From Acidobacteriota bacterium (GTDB taxonomy: Bacteria > Acidobacteriota > Thermoanaerobaculia > UBA5066): a DNA stretch of 64,000 nucleotides. The notes below the pieces were generated by a model that ran no database searches, had not been told where the DNA came from, and saw nothing but the letters and a program-made list of their open reading frames with translations. The stretch is taken from positions 335,645 through 399,644 of the forward strand of contig JADJVE010000004.1 of assembly GCA_016716715.1 (NCBI GenBank). The letters are read 5' to 3'. Shown here piece after piece: positions 43,120 through 52,182 of this stretch. The translations under genes were made by a program, and so were the position numbers. Within the stretch, counting starts at the first letter, position 1; the number at the start of each line of letters is the position of its first letter.

Positions 43120-45036
43120 GTGTCGCGGACGCGCTGGCTCGCGGCCGTCTGGATCGCGGCCGCGCTGTTCCCGCTCGCCTTCTTCCACCGGACCGCCGTC
43201 GCGCCCGCGACGCGGCTCGTCGCGGCCCTCCCCTCGGCGAATCCGCTCGACGATCCCGCCACGAACGCGACCGCGATCGGACGCGCGTGGGCCCGCTGGG
43301 AACGCGGCGACGTCCGCATCGCCGACGACCGCGTCTTCGCCCCGATTCCGGACGCGCTGGCGAGCGGAGAGTGGCTCCCGTTGGCTTCGATCGTCGGCGC
43401 CCCGTTTCACCTGTTCACGGGTTCGGTTCCGGCCGGCGTGAACGCGGCGTACTTTCTCGCCGTCTTCATCTTCCCGGTTCTCCTCTACGCGTTCTACGCC
43501 CGGCTCGCGGGGCCAGGCCTCGTTTCCGCCGTGGCGGCGTTCGCGGTCGCCTACGGGCCCGGACGCATGAACACCCTCGGAGTCCTCGCCGGCCTGTCCA
43601 CGGGCTTCGCCCTGCTCGCGGCGATGGCGGCCTGCGACTTTCTCCGCCGCGGCCGCGGGAGGGACCTCGCGCTCTTCGGCGCGGCGCTCATCGTCCAGGG
43701 CCTCTTCAGCCTCTACGGGATCGCGCTGGGTCTCCTGTTCGCCGTCCCTGCCGTTCTCATCGTCGTCGGAAAGGAAGCCTTCCGGGCGCGCCGCGTCGCC
43801 GCTCTCGCGGGGACGGGCCTCGTCGCGTTCCTGATTCTGGCCGTCCCCTACGGCCCGTACTTCCGAATCGGAGAGTCCCTCGGCGTCGTGCCGGGCGTCC
43901 GGACGTTCGAGGCTCATTCGGCGGACCTCCTCTCGCTCCTGCACGGCGGGATCTTCGGCGGGCCGGTGCGGGACGCTCTGGAACGCCTCGTGCCGGGCTT
44001 CCCGCTCGGCGCCGCGGCGTTCTTCCCGACGCTCGCGTTCACGTTCGCGATCGGCCTGTGGGCCGCGCGGGGGCGGGGCGTCCGGTCCCCGATCCCGTGG
44101 CTCTGCCTTGCCGCCGTCCTCTTCGTCTGCTCCCTCGGGCCGACGATCCACGTCGCGGGCAGGCCGGTGGGGCCGGGGCCCTATCGCCTGCTCACGGGGC
44201 TTCCGATTCTCTCGTCGCTCCGCGGAATCCACCGGTTCGACCAGTGGTTCGACGTCGCGCTCGGGGCCGCGGCCGTCCTTTCGCTCGCCGCCGTGGCCGG
44301 ACACGCGAGGGCCGCAGCCTTCCGGGCGGCCTTCACGGGGCTGGCCCTTCTGGACCTCTGGCCCGCCGACATCCCGGCCACCGCCTTCCCTGCCCCGTCC
44401 GCGTACGTCGACCGGCTGGCCGCGCTCCCGCGCGACGCGTCGGTCGCCGTGTATCCGTGGAACCGTTCCACGTCCACGCAGGCGTGGGTCGACCAGCTCC
44501 GGCACGGGCGCCGGGTCGTCAATGGTTGGTTCACGTACGCGCCGGCGACGCACACGTGGGCGGAGCGGTCGCTCGCGGCCCTGCCGGTCCCGGGCGGCAT
44601 TGCGCTCCTGCGCGAGATGGGCGCTTCGGTCGTCGCGATCGACCGCCGCGCGCTCCCGGGTCCCGCGCTCGCCGACGTCGACGCCCTCGCCGCGGGAGCC
44701 GGCGGGATCGAGGCGCGGGAGGACGTCGCGGGCTTCACGCTTCTCCGGCTCGACCGCCGCGAGCCGTGCTTCGTTCAGCCGGGCGCGTTCCCGCTCGTCT
44801 TCCGGGGCCGGACGGCCGGAGCCGCCTGCCGCCCCGACGGCCTCGTCTTCCGGACCGGCCCCGAGGAGCGCGACGTTCTCCTGCGCCCGCCGGACGGTCC
44901 CGCCGTGAGCGCGTCGCTCCGGGCGCCCGTCGCGAGCCCTCCGCCGCTGAGCTTCACGCTCTCGGCAGAAGCGCCGCCGGGCACGACGGTCGAGGACGCG
45001 CGGTCCGGCCGGATCCTCGGGCGGGTGGCGCGCTGA
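43120..45036 (+). CDS. Polytopic membrane protein, GT-C-like, function unknown
   Basis: A 638-residue product starting at GTG, two bases after rlpA. About ten hydrophobic segments fill residues 5-430; the last 200 residues are soluble with beta-rich stretches. A loop after the first helix is conserved-looking (residues 40-85) and SLRGIHRFDQWFDVALG lies mid-protein. The layout, membrane bundle plus C-terminal soluble domain, recalls GT-C glycosyltransferases and YfhO-type proteins, but I see no diagnostic motif and do not assign a function. It ends immediately before the convergent ddl stop (adjacent TGA and TCA). Confidence 0.65.
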   Translation: MSRTRWLAAVWIAAALFPLAFFHRTAVAPATRLVAALPSANPLDDPATNATAIGRAWARWERGDVRIADDRVFAPIPDALASGEWLPLASIVGAPFHLFTGSVPAGVNAAYFLAVFIFPVLLYAFYARLAGPGLVSAVAAFAVAYGPGRMNTLGVLAGLSTGFALLAAMAACDFLRRGRGRDLALFGAALIVQGLFSLYGIALGLLFAVPAVLIVVGKEAFRARRVAALAGTGLVAFLILAVPYGPYFRIGESLGVVPGVRTFEAHSADLLSLLHGGIFGGPVRDALERLVPGFPLGAAAFFPTLAFTFAIGLWAARGRGVRSPIPWLCLAAVLFVCSLGPTIHVAGRPVGPGPYRLLTGLPILSSLRGIHRFDQWFDVALGAAAVLSLAAVAGHARAAAFRAAFTGLALLDLWPADIPATAFPAPSAYVDRLAALPRDASVAVYPWNRSTSTQAWVDQLRHGRRVVNGWFTYAPATHTWAERSLAALPVPGGIALLREMGASVVAIDRRALPGPALADVDALAAGAGGIEAREDVAGFTLLRLDRREPCFVQPGAFPLVFRGRTAGAACRPDGLVFRTGPEERDVLLRPPDGPAVSASLRAPVASPPPLSFTLSAEAPPGTTVEDARSGRILGRVAR

Positions 45037-46155
45037 TCAGCGGCCGCGCACCGGGCGGTGGAACGCGCCGGTCACGAGGCGGTCGAGAAGGCTTCCGAGC
45101 GGCAGGCCCGAGGCCTCCCACATCTTCGGGAACATCGAGATCGGCGTGAACCCGGGCAGCGAGTTGAGCTCGCTGACCAGAATCCGCTGCGTCCCGCGCT
45201 CGACGAAGAAGTCCACGCGCGCGAAGCCCTCGCCCCCGAGGACGTCGAATGCCCGAGCCGCGAGCCGCCGGACCTCCTCGCGGGTGCTCGCCGGCAGGTC
45301 CGCGGGGACGACGCTGCGCGAGCCGGAGTCGATGTACTTGTCCTCGTAGTCGTAGAACTCGTGCCCAGGCACGATCTCGCCGGGCAGCGACGCCTCCGTC
45401 GGCCCGCCCTTTTCGCCCTCGAGGACCGAGCACTCGATTTCCCGCGCGTCGACGCCCTGCTCCACGAGAACGCGAGCGTCCACGAGGAATGCGGCCTCGA
45501 CGGCCTTCGCGATCTGCGACTCGTCCTTCACCTTCGAGACGCCGACGGAAGAGCCCGCGCAGGACGGCTTCACGAAGACCGGAAAGCCGAGCCCGTCGAT
45601 GCGCGTCGTGAGCGCCGCCCGCGACGCGGGCGAAGCCCACTCGGCGCGCGAGAAGCCCACGTACTTCACCTGCGGGAGCCCCGCGGCGCCGAACGCGGCC
45701 TTCATGAAGATCTTGTCCATCCCCACGGCCGACGCCGCGACGCCGCAGCCGACGTAGGGAACCCCGAGCGCTTCGAAGAGGCCCTGGACGACGCCGTCCT
45801 CCCCGAACGTGCCGTGGACGATCGGAAAGAGGACGTCGGCGCCGGCGGCGTGCCACGCCGAGAAGAACGAATCCACGATCTCCGCGGTCCGCGCCGGCCG
45901 GCTGCCGGGCTTCACGCCGTCGAGCAGCAGGTCCTTGGGCGGCCGCGCGAGCTGGCGCGCCAGCTCGGCCTTCGACGCCTGCGGCCCGTTCCAGAGCCCG
46001 TCCTTCCCGACGAAGACCGGGATCGCTTCGTATTTCTCGAACGGGAGGTTCTCGAGCAGGCACTTCGCCGAGAGGAACGAGACGCCGTGCTCGCGCGAGG
46101 GCCCGCCGAAGACGACGCCGACGCGCGTCTTCGCCTTCACCGGCGGGGCACTCAC
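45037..46155 (-). CDS. ddl: D-alanine-D-alanine ligase
   Basis: Ddl joins two D-alanines for the peptidoglycan stem. The 372-residue product has an ATP-grasp fold with REHGVSFLSAKCLLENLPFE, PIVHGTFGEDGVVQGLFEAL, VKPSCAGSSVGVSKVKDES, and the C-terminal VSELNSLPGFTPISMFPKMW. It is of the longer DdlA-type with a central insert (residues 215-255). It is last in the minus-strand run, 4 bases after serA. Confidence 0.94.
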   Translation of the reverse strand: MSAPPVKAKTRVGVVFGGPSREHGVSFLSAKCLLENLPFEKYEAIPVFVGKDGLWNGPQASKAELARQLARPPKDLLLDGVKPGSRPARTAEIVDSFFSAWHAAGADVLFPIVHGTFGEDGVVQGLFEALGVPYVGCGVAASAVGMDKIFMKAAFGAAGLPQVKYVGFSRAEWASPASRAALTTRIDGLGFPVFVKPSCAGSSVGVSKVKDESQIAKAVEAAFLVDARVLVEQGVDAREIECSVLEGEKGGPTEASLPGEIVPGHEFYDYEDKYIDSGSRSVVPADLPASTREEVRRLAARAFDVLGGEGFARVDFFVERGTQRILVSELNSLPGFTPISMFPKMWEASGLPLGSLLDRLVTGAFHRPVRGR

Positions 46156-46159
46156 GGCC

Positions 46160-47743
46160 TCACCCGACCGTCACGAGGCGGGCCGACTCGACGCCCTCCA
46201 GCCCCGCGAGGCAGCCCACGAGATCGGGCGAGATGCCACCCGCCGGCGGGTCCACGCGCACGACCGCGGCCGCGCGGCCGCCGCTCCCGCGCGCGAGCGC
46301 GAAGTCGACGATGTTCACGCCCTTCTGGCCGAGGCACGTGCCGATGCGCCCGATGACGCCCGGAACGTCGCGGTTCGAGAGGACGAGCATCGTCCCCTGC
46401 GGCTTGAACTCGAGCGAGAGGCCGTCCAGCGAGACGATGCGCCCGTGCGAATCGCCGAACAGCGTCGCCGAGACGCTGCGCGACCCCTTGGGCGTGTCGA
46501 CGGCGACCGTAAGCAGGTTCGCGTAGCCCGAGGCCTCCTCGCGGACGGAATCCACGAGCGCGATGCCGTGCGCCTTGGCGATCGCGGCGGCGTTCACGAG
46601 GTTGACCTCCTCGACTCCCGAGAGGACGCCTTTCACCGCGGCAACGACTGCGGCTTTGCGCGCACCCTCCGGCACGCCCGCGAGCGTGACGCTGATGCGC
46701 GTCGCCGGCGCCCCGGCGGCCTGGCCGAGGAACGAGCCCGCGAGCTCCGCGAGCCGCATCCACGGCAGCGCCGCGTGCGGGTCGCCGCCCGCCGGGAACG
46801 GGAGGTTCACCGCGGCGACGAACGGGGACCCCTTCAGGGCCTCCGAGAGCATCTCGACGGTTTCCACGGCGACGCGGTCCTGGGCCTCCACCGTCGAGGC
46901 GCCGAGGTGCGGCGTGCAGAGCACCTTCGGGTGCTTCATCAGTGCGAAGTCCTTCGGCGGCTCCACGGAGAAGACGTCCAGCGCCGCTCCGCCGAGCTTC
47001 CCGGAGTCCAGCGCCTCGACGAGCGCGGCCTCGTCCACGAGGGCCCCGCGCGCGCAGTTCACGAGGAGGGCGCCCTTCTTCATTCTTTCGAACTGCATCG
47101 GACCGAGCAGGTGTTTCGTCTCGGCGCCGCCCGGCGCGTGGAGCGAGACGACGTCCGACTGCGCGAGCAGCTCGTCCAGCGAGACCGGCTTGACGCCCAG
47201 CTCGGCCGCGCGCTCCGGCGTCACGAAGGGGTCGAAGGCCAGGAGCGTCAGGTTCCAAGGCCTGAGGCGCGCCGCCACCCGCGAGCCGACTTGTCCGAGG
47301 CCGACGAGGCCGACCGTTTTGCCCTGCAGCTCCGTCCCGACGAACTTCGTGCGCTTCCATTCCCCGGCCTTGAGCGAAGCCTGTGCCTCGGGGATCCTCC
47401 GCAGGAGCGAGAGGAGGAGGGCGATCGCGTGCTCCGCCGCGGAGACGACGTTTCCGGACGGAGCGTTCACGACGAGGACGCCGCGCTCGGTCGCGGCCTT
47501 GACGTCCACGTTGTCGAGGCCGACACCCGCGCGCCCGACGACGCGCAGCTTCTTCCCCGCCGCCAGGAGCTCCTTGTCGACCTGCGTGGCCGACCGCACG
47601 ACGAGGGCGTCGTAGTCGCCGATCGCCGCGAGCAGGGCTTCGCGCGAGAGGTCGGTCTTCACGTCGGCGGCGAGCCCCGCCGCCTTCAGGACGGCGAGGC
47701 CCGTCTCCGACAGGGGCTCGGCGACGAGAACGCGGGCGGTCAC
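46160..47743 (-). CDS. serA: D-3-phosphoglycerate dehydrogenase
   Basis: SerA oxidises 3-phosphoglycerate, the entry to serine synthesis. The start is GTG at 47743, overlapping the aminotransferase stop by four bases, giving 527 residues. It is the long form: substrate and NAD domains (VVRSATQVDKELL, VGRAGVGLDNVDVKAATERG, GLVGLGQVGSRVAARL, NCARGALVDEAALVEAL, CTPHLGASTVEAQ), an intervening allosteric domain (about 320-450) and a C-terminal ACT domain (GTMLVLSNRDVPGVIGRIG) for serine feedback. Confidence 0.96.
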   Translation of the reverse strand: MTARVLVAEPLSETGLAVLKAAGLAADVKTDLSREALLAAIGDYDALVVRSATQVDKELLAAGKKLRVVGRAGVGLDNVDVKAATERGVLVVNAPSGNVVSAAEHAIALLLSLLRRIPEAQASLKAGEWKRTKFVGTELQGKTVGLVGLGQVGSRVAARLRPWNLTLLAFDPFVTPERAAELGVKPVSLDELLAQSDVVSLHAPGGAETKHLLGPMQFERMKKGALLVNCARGALVDEAALVEALDSGKLGGAALDVFSVEPPKDFALMKHPKVLCTPHLGASTVEAQDRVAVETVEMLSEALKGSPFVAAVNLPFPAGGDPHAALPWMRLAELAGSFLGQAAGAPATRISVTLAGVPEGARKAAVVAAVKGVLSGVEEVNLVNAAAIAKAHGIALVDSVREEASGYANLLTVAVDTPKGSRSVSATLFGDSHGRIVSLDGLSLEFKPQGTMLVLSNRDVPGVIGRIGTCLGQKGVNIVDFALARGSGGRAAAVVRVDPPAGGISPDLVGCLAGLEGVESARLVTVG

Positions 47744-48870
47744 GCCGGGACCGGCGCCTTGGCGCGGAGAGCGGCGACGACCTCCTCGTGCGCCTTCAAG
47801 TAGTTCTGCACGGAGAGGACGTCCACGTCGCCCATGTGCCCGATGCGGACGTTCGTGGCCTTGAGCTTTCCGTAGCCCGAGCCCGTCGTCCACTTCGCCG
47901 CCTTGAGCGCCTTGTTCAGCTCCTCGGCGTTGACGCCCGCGGGCGGCGCCATCGACGTGACCGTCGGCGACTCGGCGCCCTTCTCGGCGAAGATCGAGAA
48001 GCCGTTCTTCGCGGCCCAGTCGGCGACCGTGCTGCGCATCGCCTCGTGGCGGGCCCAGCGGTTCTCGATTCCCTCGGCGAGGATGTGGTCGAGCTGCAAG
48101 TCGAGCGCGTAGAGGAGCGACAGGCACGGCGTCGTCGGCGTCTGCTTCTTCTGGGCGAAGGCGTCGATGTCGACGAGGTCGAGGTAGAGCCCTCGGAACT
48201 TCTTCTTCTTCGCGGCGGCGAGCGTGCGCTCGGACATCGCGAAGAGCGCGAGGCCCGGCGGGAGCGCGAACGCCTTCTGGGAGCCCGTGAGGACGACGTC
48301 GAGGCCCCAGGCGTCCGTCTCGACCTTCGTGCCGGCGACCGAGGTCACGCAGTCGGCGAAGACGAGGGCGTCGGAGTTCTCGCGGACGACCTTCGCGATC
48401 GCCGGGAGGTCGTTCAGGACACCCGTGGACGTCTCGCTGTGGACGACCGTCACGGCGGCGTACTTCTTCGCCGCGAGCTTCGCCTTCACGTCGTCGGGCG
48501 AGATCGGCTTGCCCCACTCGGCCTTGAGCGTGTCGGTCTCCAGTCCGAGGCGCTGGGACATCTCGCCCCACTTCTCGGAGAAGGCGCCGTTGCCGAGGGA
48601 GAGGACCGGGCCCTCGACGCAGGACACGAGGGCGGCCTCCCACACGCCCGTCGCCGAGGCGGCGAGGGTGTGGGCGCGGCCGGGAGCCGTCCGGAAGACC
48701 TTCGGGAGCTTGTCGAGGATGCGCCCGTAGAGGTCCATGAAGGCCTGGGAGCGGTGGGAGAGCATGGGGCCGGTGAGCGCCTGCAGCACCTGCGGCCGGA
48801 CCCACACGGGGCCCGGGTTGAAGAAGCGCACCTGGCCAGCGGAGCCGGTGGTCGAATCGAAGTTGCTCAT
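47740..48870 (-). CDS. Class-V aminotransferase, probable phosphoserine/serine-glyoxylate type
   Basis: A 376-residue PLP enzyme of aminotransferase class V. It starts with FFNPGPVWVRPQVLQAL and MLSHRSQAF, contains HSETSTGVLNDL, FADCVTSVAG with the PLP-pyridine Asp, and the Schiff-base Lys199 in VLTGSQKAFALPPG. The sequence resembles alanine-glyoxylate/serine-pyruvate enzymes more than classical SerC. Being coupled directly to serA, it most likely acts as the phosphoserine aminotransferase; a photorespiration-like glyoxylate role is the alternative. Confidence 0.85.
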   Translation of the reverse strand: MSNFDSTTGSAGQVRFFNPGPVWVRPQVLQALTGPMLSHRSQAFMDLYGRILDKLPKVFRTAPGRAHTLAASATGVWEAALVSCVEGPVLSLGNGAFSEKWGEMSQRLGLETDTLKAEWGKPISPDDVKAKLAAKKYAAVTVVHSETSTGVLNDLPAIAKVVRENSDALVFADCVTSVAGTKVETDAWGLDVVLTGSQKAFALPPGLALFAMSERTLAAAKKKKFRGLYLDLVDIDAFAQKKQTPTTPCLSLLYALDLQLDHILAEGIENRWARHEAMRSTVADWAAKNGFSIFAEKGAESPTVTSMAPPAGVNAEELNKALKAAKWTTGSGYGKLKATNVRIGHMGDVDVLSVQNYLKAHEEVVAALRAKAPVPA

Positions 48871-48879
48871 GGCGGGATT

Positions 48880-49536
48880 CTACGAAAGCAGAAGGGCAGG
48901 AAGTTCGTTGAGATCCCTTATCAGGAGATCGGGCGAAACGGCCCGCAATTCCGCCTCCGTGGCGCTCCCGGTGGGGACCACGACGACAGGGATCTCCGCC
49001 GCCCGGGCCGTGGCCACGTCGACCGGCATGTCCCCTACGTAAACGCTCTCGCTCCCCTTCGCGCCCATCGTCGAGAGCGCCATGAAGACCATGTGGGGGG
49101 CCGGCTTCGGGGGGAATCCGTCGTCCGGGCCGCCGACGAACGCGAAGCGCGACAGGATGCCGAGCTGCTCCAGAATCTCGCGCGAAAACCGCGCGGGCTT
49201 GTTCGACGCGATCGCGATCGGGATGCCCGCCTCGACGAGCCGCCGCGTGACGGCGTCCGCCCCGGGGAGAAGCGTCGAGCTCTCCGGGCCAACCCGCTCG
49301 TAGCGGTCGCGGAAGATCTTCACCCCGGCTGCGACGTTCTCCGCGCCGACCGCACGCGCGATGAGGACCTCCAGCCCGTGGCCGACCATGCGGCGCGTCT
49401 CGTCGGGCGTCACGGGGGCCTTGCCGAACGCCGCGAGGACGAGGGAGAGGCACTCGTGGATCGCGGCGTACGAGTCGAGCAGCGTGCCGTCGAGGTCGAA
49501 GACGACCGCGCGCGGAGGCGCCGGAATGGGCGCCAT
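48880..49536 (-). CDS. HAD-family phosphatase, Gph-like
   Basis: The 218-residue product has the HAD nucleophile motif VVFDLDGTLLDSYAAI, a four-helix cap, IAIASNKPARF (motif II), and VYVGDMPVDVATARAAEIPV (motifs III and IV), like phosphoglycolate phosphatases. It lies 9 bases before the serA-linked aminotransferase, so it could serve as phosphoserine phosphatase; 2-phosphoglycolate remains an equal candidate. Its start shares one base with the quinone oxidoreductase stop (TGATG). Confidence 0.88.
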   Translation of the reverse strand: MAPIPAPPRAVVFDLDGTLLDSYAAIHECLSLVLAAFGKAPVTPDETRRMVGHGLEVLIARAVGAENVAAGVKIFRDRYERVGPESSTLLPGADAVTRRLVEAGIPIAIASNKPARFSREILEQLGILSRFAFVGGPDDGFPPKPAPHMVFMALSTMGAKGSESVYVGDMPVDVATARAAEIPVVVVPTGSATEAELRAVSPDLLIRDLNELPALLLS

Positions 49537-50489
49537 CAATCCACGAGGAGGACGATCTTGCCGACGTTCTCGTTCGCCGCCATCCGGCGGTGCGCCTCGG
49601 CGGCGTTCCGGAGGGGGTACGCGCAATCGATGACGGGCGCGAGGCTCCCGTCGGCGAAGGCGGGCAGGACGTCGCGGACGAACGCCGCGGTCAGCGCGGC
49701 CTTCTCCTCGAGCGGCCGCGCGCGGAGCGTGGACCCGATGATCCGGAGGCGCTTGGACAGCACGGCGCGCAGGTCGATCTCGGCGCCCGGGCCGGCCATG
49801 CTCGCGATGAGGACGATGCGGCCGCCGCGGCGCAGCGAGCGGATGTTCGGCGAGAAGAGCGGCCCACCCACCGAGTCGAGGACGAGGTCCACGGACTCCT
49901 TCCCGAACTTCGCTTCGATCCTGCTGAGAAACTCCTGGCGAGACGTGTCGACGACGAGATCCGCGCCGAGCGCCGAGAGGGCCTCGCACTTCTTCTCCGA
50001 GCGCGCGGTCGCCACGACGGAGCAGCCGGCACGCTTGGCGAGCTGGATCGCGGCCGTCCCGACGCCGGAGGCGGCGGCATGGACGAGCAGCCGCTCGCCG
50101 GCCCTGAGCCCGCCCTCGTGGAAGAGGTTCAGGTACGCCGTGAACCACGCCTCGGGAATCGCCGCGGCCTCGGCGAGCGAGAGGCGCGCCGGCACGGGCA
50201 TGAGCATCGCGCGGGGAACGGCGACCCTCTCGGCGTAACCGCCGCCGGAGAGGAGGAAGAACACCTTTTCTCCCGTGCCCTCGACTTCCCCCGCGGCCTC
50301 GAGGCCGAGGATCTCCGGCGCGCCTGGGGGCGGCGGGTACTTCCCCTCGGCCTGCAGGAGGTCGGCGCGGTTCACGGCCGTCGCGCGGACGCGGACGACG
50401 ACCTCCCCCGGCCCCGGGACGGGATCTGGAGCGTCGCCATAGACGAGTGCGTCGGGACCGCCGGGCTTTGGGACGAGGATGGCTTTCAT
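49536..50489 (-). CDS. Zinc-independent quinone oxidoreductase (MDR superfamily)
   Basis: Start taken at the ATG at 50489 (MKAILVPKPGGPDALVYGDA), giving 317 residues; this ATG overlaps the corrected stop of the upstream fusion gene by four bases. It has TAVNRADLLQAEGKYPPPPG, the NADPH motif VHAAASGVGTAAIQLAKRAG and VDLVLDSVGGPLF. The metal-binding Cys/His residues of alcohol dehydrogenases are absent. NADPH-dependent reduction of quinones or enals is likely; the true substrate is unknown. Upstream codons to 50627 belong to mobB in another frame. Confidence 0.9.
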   Translation of the reverse strand: MKAILVPKPGGPDALVYGDAPDPVPGPGEVVVRVRATAVNRADLLQAEGKYPPPPGAPEILGLEAAGEVEGTGEKVFFLLSGGGYAERVAVPRAMLMPVPARLSLAEAAAIPEAWFTAYLNLFHEGGLRAGERLLVHAAASGVGTAAIQLAKRAGCSVVATARSEKKCEALSALGADLVVDTSRQEFLSRIEAKFGKESVDLVLDSVGGPLFSPNIRSLRRGGRIVLIASMAGPGAEIDLRAVLSKRLRIIGSTLRARPLEEKAALTAAFVRDVLPAFADGSLAPVIDCAYPLRNAAEAHRRMAANENVGKIVLLVD

Positions 50490-52182
50490 GGGTTGAACAC
50501 CTGGGATTCTCTTAGAAAGAGGAGAAGAGAAGAGGGGATTTCTGAGAATGTGAATCGGGGGATCGAAGAGGAGTGCTGCGTCGGGTGGTCGGTGACGACG
50601 GCGAGGACGTTGGGGTCGGCTTCGCACAGCGGGGCGCGGCCGGTCGCGGCCCGGCAGACCTCGATCTTCGGGTACGCCTCGCTCCGGAACCCTCGACGAT
50701 CACGACGTCGCAAGAACCCAGCCCATATTCACCTTCTAAGAAATCCGAAAGCGCCGGTCGTTCGGGCGCCTGCCGGTGGACCGCACTCCTGCCTCCAGCC
50801 ACCAGCGCGGCCGGGTTCGCGCCCGCCGCCTTGTGGCGCTGCGAGTCCTTTCCCTCGACATCCGTCTCGTACTCGTGGTCCGTGTGCTTGAGCGAGCCGA
50901 CCCTCAGGCCCTGCTTCACGAGCGACTCGATGATCTGAACGGCCACCGTCGTCTTGCCCGATTCGTGCGCGCCGGTGACGAGGAGGACTCTCGGAGAATT
51001 TCTTCGAGTGGAATAGAGCAGGTAGGGCCGCCGCTGCTCGACGAATCGTGCCTCGTCGCCTCGGAAGGTCGCGATCCAGCCGTCCAGCGATTCCCCGGCC
51101 GCAACAAGCCGCCGGTAGGTCGCCGTGCCGGTCAGGAGGTCGATCGCGGGGACGTCGTCGCGATACTCGTACTTCTCCGTCCGCCAGCGGAAGCGGTCCG
51201 GGTCCATGTCGAAGAGCGCCTTGAGGAGGCGCAGGTACGTCTCGTACGGGCGGAACGCGGCCGCGTCCGTCACGTGCACCTGCACGCCGCCGCACGTCTT
51301 GCCCGCGTGCTTCTGGAACGTGGGCTTGAAGACGTGCGGGCGGAACGCGACGCCGGGCATCCCGAGCGCGTTCGCGCGCTCCGCCGCTTCGTCCGCGTCG
51401 AGCCACGGCGCGCCGAGGAGCTCGAACGGCCGCGTCGTGCCGCGCCCTTCGGAGAGGTTCGTGCCCTCGAGGAGACAGGCACCGGGATAGACGAGCGCCG
51501 TCTCCGGCGTCGGCATGTTCGGAGACGGGAGGACCCACGCGGGCGTCTCGGCGATCTCGCGGCGCGTCGGCGCGCGGCCGCCCTTGCGCATCGGCACGAC
51601 CGTGAGATCGCAACCGAAACCCTGCGACGCGTTCGTCCAGCGCGCGATCTCGCCAGGCGTCATCCCGTGCCGCACGGGCACCGGGTAGAGGCCGACGAAG
51701 GAGAGGTTTTTCTCCTCGGGGAGGTTCCCCTCGACGACCTCGCCGCCGAGAGGGTTCGGCCGGTCGAGAACCCAGACGGGGATCTTCCGCTTCGCGCACT
51801 CCTTCATGACGAGCGCGATCGTCCAGACGAACGTGTAGTAGCGGCTCCCGACGTCCGGCAGGTCGCAGACGACGGCGTCGAGGCCTTCGAGGTGCTCGTC
51901 CCTCGGCGAGAGGTCGTCGAACGTCTCGCCGTAGAGCGAGATCACGGGCAGGCGCGACGGCTCCCCCGCCGCAACGGCTTCCATGTCCTGGGCCGCGCCC
52001 GTCAGCCCGTGCTCGGGGCCGAACAGGACCCGTACGTCGAGACCGGCCGCGAGAAGGGCCTGCGGCGCCGGCACGAAGTCGAGCGTGACGGAGGCGGGGT
52101 TGCAGAGAAGGCCGAGGCGCCCGCGCGGATGCGGGGCGCCTCCCCCAAGGAGGACGTCGAGACCGGACTCGAGGCGGCTCAC
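50486..52182 (-). CDS. NamZ-like (DUF1343) exo-muramidase fused to MobB-like GTPase, frameshifted near the 3' end
   Basis: Starts at GTG 52182, overlapping the SpoIID-like stop by four bases. Residues 1-390 match DUF1343/NamZ, an exo-N-acetylmuramidase: FGPEHGLTGAAQDMEAV, LDRPNPLGGEVVEGNLP, LPSPNMPTPETALVYPGACL and the family's C-terminal RRPYLLY. Residues 397-565 match MobB: P-loop TGAHESGKTTVAVQ, LKHTDHEYETDVEGKDSQRH KAAG, then CDVVIVEG. There the frame breaks at a CCC run (50690-50692). One added base continues as FRSEAYPKIEVCRAATGRAP, ending at 50486. As written, the frame stops at 50512. Corrected length is 565 residues. No other molybdopterin gene is near. Confidence 0.8.
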
